Of a stretch of 64,000 nt of DNA, positions 61,198 to 64,000 are shown one piece after another. The translations under genes and the position numbers were made by a program. Below the pieces are notes generated by a model. The model was not told where the DNA came from and ran no database searches. It saw only the letters and a program-made list of their open reading frames with translations. The stretch spans positions 682,001 through 746,000 of the forward strand of contig JAVTVJ010000230.1 of the NCBI GenBank assembly GCA_034509425.1, written 5' to 3'. This DNA comes from Eopsaltria australis (Eukaryota; Chordata; Aves; Passeriformes; Petroicidae). Within the stretch, counting starts at the first letter, position 1. Every line of letters begins with the position of its first letter.

Positions 61198-61372
61198 GTT
61201 TTTTCCCATATACCCAGAATGTCAATATGTGGCTAGGTACTATCAAGAGCATCAGATGAATCCAGTGGAGAGTTGCAAATGCCTTCTTAATGATATCCTT
61301 TTTCACTGGAGGCTCTGCAACTGTGCCATAATGCGCTGTCCTTCTACAATGGATCTTCAGCAGATGCTAAAG
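61198..61372 (+). other. Cysteine-rich exon-like open segment (unassigned)
   Basis: After a fair acceptor (TTGGCTTTTCCCAG), 58 codons stay open, from FFPIYPECQ to MDLQQMLK, with six cysteines including CKC and CNC pairs. The possible donor AAG|GTGGTG is weak. It would be phase 2 on entry, which does not fit the signal-peptide exon at 51.8 kb. No family was recognised. Confidence 0.15.
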
Positions 61373-64000
61373 GTGGTGGTGTATTACTGGGGGTGCCAAA
61401 GGACTGTACTTTGGACAATGTAATCATTGCACAAAGGAGGAGGCAGAGCTTTTATTTGGTAAATCCTTTGTTGCATTTAGTGTAACTCACGGCAATAAAA
61501 CAACACACACTTTTTAAACTCAGAGTGTTTTAAAGTACATTGTCTGTTCTGGCCTTAATTTAAACTTTTGCATACATAATTACTCAATTGTATGCACATG
61601 AGAACTGTAGTAATTCAGTGCACATTGTTCAAAGCTGCATTTTTTGAAACTCTGACTCTCTGAGGTCTGGAGGTCAAAAGTTAATTCTAGTGAGATGTGA
61701 GAGTTGTCCATGTTTGCCAAAAAAAATTGTTATTTCAAGCATTCTGCAGTCTGAGTGTCACCATTCCAATTTGTGTTTTTAAGGTTTCCCCACCCCCTGA
61801 ATTTTCATATGCATTTGAAAAAAAGTACCATCCAACCCACCGAATATTTTGGGAAGCAGAGTGAGAGCAGGCTTGGCTGTTGCAGAGGAGACACGGGAAG
61901 CACAAGCTGACAGTGTGGATGTGAGGCAGTGGGACCAGACAGCCTCATGGTGCCCGTCCTCCCTCTGCTGGTCTCCTCCTCGCTGCCGCCAATCCCAGGC
62001 TTAGCCCCCACTCAGGCAAGCCCATGGCTGGCTGCCATCTGATGGAGGTGCTCAGAGACCTTGTCCCCCTCTTCTTAGATCTTGGGATGGGTGAAGGTGT
62101 GTGCTGGTCCCCACTCTTGGGCCAGAGGGCATCAGGTCTTCTGAACTGATTCATTGCTAGATGCTTAAAATAGCCCAAAGGAAATGACATGAACATCTGC
62201 TGCATGCTGGGTTTTGCACTCAAACACTACTTTTTCCAAAAATTAGCTCTAACCACTCGTCTTGAGGTGCCCTAAACTAACAACTTAGTATTTAATGAAC
62301 ATTAAGGGGAAATTAAATTAATCTAAACAGTAGCTACGTTTCAGACTTCTCAGTAGTGGCTGCACAAAAGTAAGGCAGTGTTTTTAGAGCAAATAAGAAA
62401 TCCATCCTTTGAGGATTGGTTTACAGTCCTCCAGAATTTTCCATGAGGTTAATAACCAAGTGAAACGTCCTGGCAGGAATGATCACATTCTCATTACTGC
62501 CCAGTCATTACAATGGTACATCAGGAGGTTTCAGGTAGGTCACAGAATTTTTGTGCTACTGTGGAAGACAATGTGTTGAAAAGCTTTCTCCCATTTTGCT
62601 TTGTATGCTGAACGTCTTGGGCACAGTGCATTAACTCTTCTTGAAGTACAAAATGGAGAATAGAACTGCCAGAACATTTTTGTCAATGGTTTCCAAAAAC
62701 TATGGAATTTCCTGCCCAGCTACATCAGATCAGCCAACAACTTTGTAATTGCTAAAAACAGCCTGTTGATTTTCCTCCCAAGTGTTTCAGCTGGCCTGGC
62801 TGAGCTTTCTCTTTTCCACTGTCTTGAGATGTTTCTCTCATTGTGCACTGTACTGTATTTTTATGGTCAACATATCCTCTAGCAAACAATTTCAGGCTGA
62901 TGGCGGAAGGGAGATTGGATTCAGGTTAGAGATTTGAGCCTGGGACAGGGAGCCAGGAATGCCTCAGTTCCTGAATCAGATCTGCCACTAAATCAGGAAT
63001 CCACATAAAGCACAGCCACATGATGAGCAATTGTACGTTGATTTGATTTTCTGTGCAGAGAAGGAAGTGAGCCTTTGAATGCAGTTCTCTCCTTGCATGC
63101 CCGCTGCAACTGAAGCTGTGGCTACAGGTGGCCCGTGAGTGGGGGCCATGAAGCAGATTCCTTCCAAGGAGAGGCAGAGATTGGTGAGGCTGCTGTCGAA
63201 CTGGGGACCAGAAGTTTTCACCAGAGCGATACTTGGACTGACATCTCAGTGGTAAATGCAAATAAATTAGTTAAGTACGCCTGCATGAAATTTTCCTGCT
63301 GAAAAACTCATTCTATAAAAGCATTTATACTGTATTCTTTATTGTCAGCTAATCCAGCCCAAACTCATTAAATGGCAGTGTGTGGGTTACTCACTGTCAG
63401 TGAAATTATCAAAGGCATTTTTCAGCTGATGCACTGGGAAAGCATGTGCTTCAATGCCAACTAAAACAATAACGAGGAAATGTTATGATCAGACTTGACC
63501 AAATGACCTTTCCCATTTTAGATTAGTTCTTAATTTCAGCACAAGGGTCATCCTGTGAGAATAGTTACAATAAGTCACTGCTCACCTCTCACATGAAAAA
63601 GAAGTGACTTATTAGAAATCTCACTGTACTCATTGCAGTTAATGAGATGTGGAAAGCTTTATAATTTGATTTGCTGGACCATATGCTGTAAAGGGATACT
63701 GCTGATTTCATTCCTCCACATTTAATTTAAGCAGTATGCAATGGCTTCTTCGTATGGCTACTTATATAATAAAAATTAACTTGGAGTATAAAAAAAATAG
63801 ACCATTGTGGGGTTTATTACTCTATGTGGTTGAGTTTCAAGTGTTTTTCATTGGAACATCTGTAAGTAATGTGTAGGTCTAATTTTAAATCCTGGCAAAT
63901 ATTTTCCATTTAACATTTGGTTTTACTGACAGACTTGGAGTGGTGGTTTTCAGAGCTTGTCAGTAAGAGATACGTATTTTCAAAGATAAACAGTTTTTTA
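61373..64000. other. Non-coding DNA, candidate conserved elements
   Basis: No gene was recognised. Repeat-free, homeodomain-motif-rich stretches at about 62270-62560 and 63270-63700 look like conserved non-coding elements. A GC-richer patch at about 61850-62110 has only short overlapping frames. Confidence 0.5.
63569..63613. repeat. Perfect 11-bp inverted repeat with 23-nt loop
   Basis: AATAAGTCACT at 63569 is followed by its exact reverse complement AGTGACTTATT at 63603. The arms could pair as a small hairpin or serve as paired binding sites for one factor. Confidence 0.7.

Noticed and set aside
1..64000. CRISPR arrays, operons, tRNA or rRNA genes
   Set aside because: The window is vertebrate nuclear DNA; no spaced-repeat array, ribosome-binding-site-linked genes or cloverleaf sequences were seen.

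Overview
The window is a stretch of bird nuclear genome. It reads as vertebrate: long AT-rich introns, GT-AG splice sites, CpG depletion broken by a few CpG-rich blocks, and no prokaryotic gene structure. Three CR1 LINE 3' ends, the dominant avian/sauropsid retroposon, point to a bird. Species and order cannot be resolved from the sequence alone.

The only gene I can identify with certainty is HS2ST1 (heparan sulfate 2-O-sulfotransferase 1) on the + strand. Six coding exons, matching exons 2-7 of the seven-exon vertebrate gene, lie at 23113-23351, 29462-29547, 33096-33234, 36619-36716, 37797-37954 and 39522-39748. Joined, they give residues 42-356 of the usual 356-residue enzyme, with all splice phases compatible and no frameshift or internal stop. 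Exon 1 (cytoplasmic tail, membrane anchor, start of the stem) is outside the window, so bases 1-23112 are the 3' part of a very large intron 1. The PAPS-binding loop, the catalytic histidine pair, the 3'-phosphosulfate loop, two N-glycosylation sequons and the four disulfide cysteines are all present.

Layout: 1-23112, intron 1, with a 185-bp pure pyrimidine tract and a CR1 tail; 23113-39748, the exon-bearing part of HS2ST1, with a CA/TG hairpin in intron 2, a CpG-rich block over exon 3, and a second pyrimidine tract and a CR1 in intron 6; 39749 to roughly 45 kb, probable 3' UTR and downstream flank with several candidate poly(A) signals; about 45-64 kb, non-coding DNA without a recognisable gene. 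From remembered vertebrate synteny this last part should lead toward LMO4. It holds a third CR1, a 67-bp GC-rich minisatellite inside a CpG-island-like block, several low-repeat stretches that look like conserved non-coding elements, and a few exon-like open segments that I cannot assign.

No novel multi-gene system is evident. The observations most worth a second look are the sharply GC-shifted exon 3, the exon 5 donor that itself encodes an in-frame stop, the two polypyrimidine arrays, the CA/TG inverted repeat, the minisatellite/CpG block at 54 kb, and an orphan signal-peptide-like exon at 51.6-51.9 kb.
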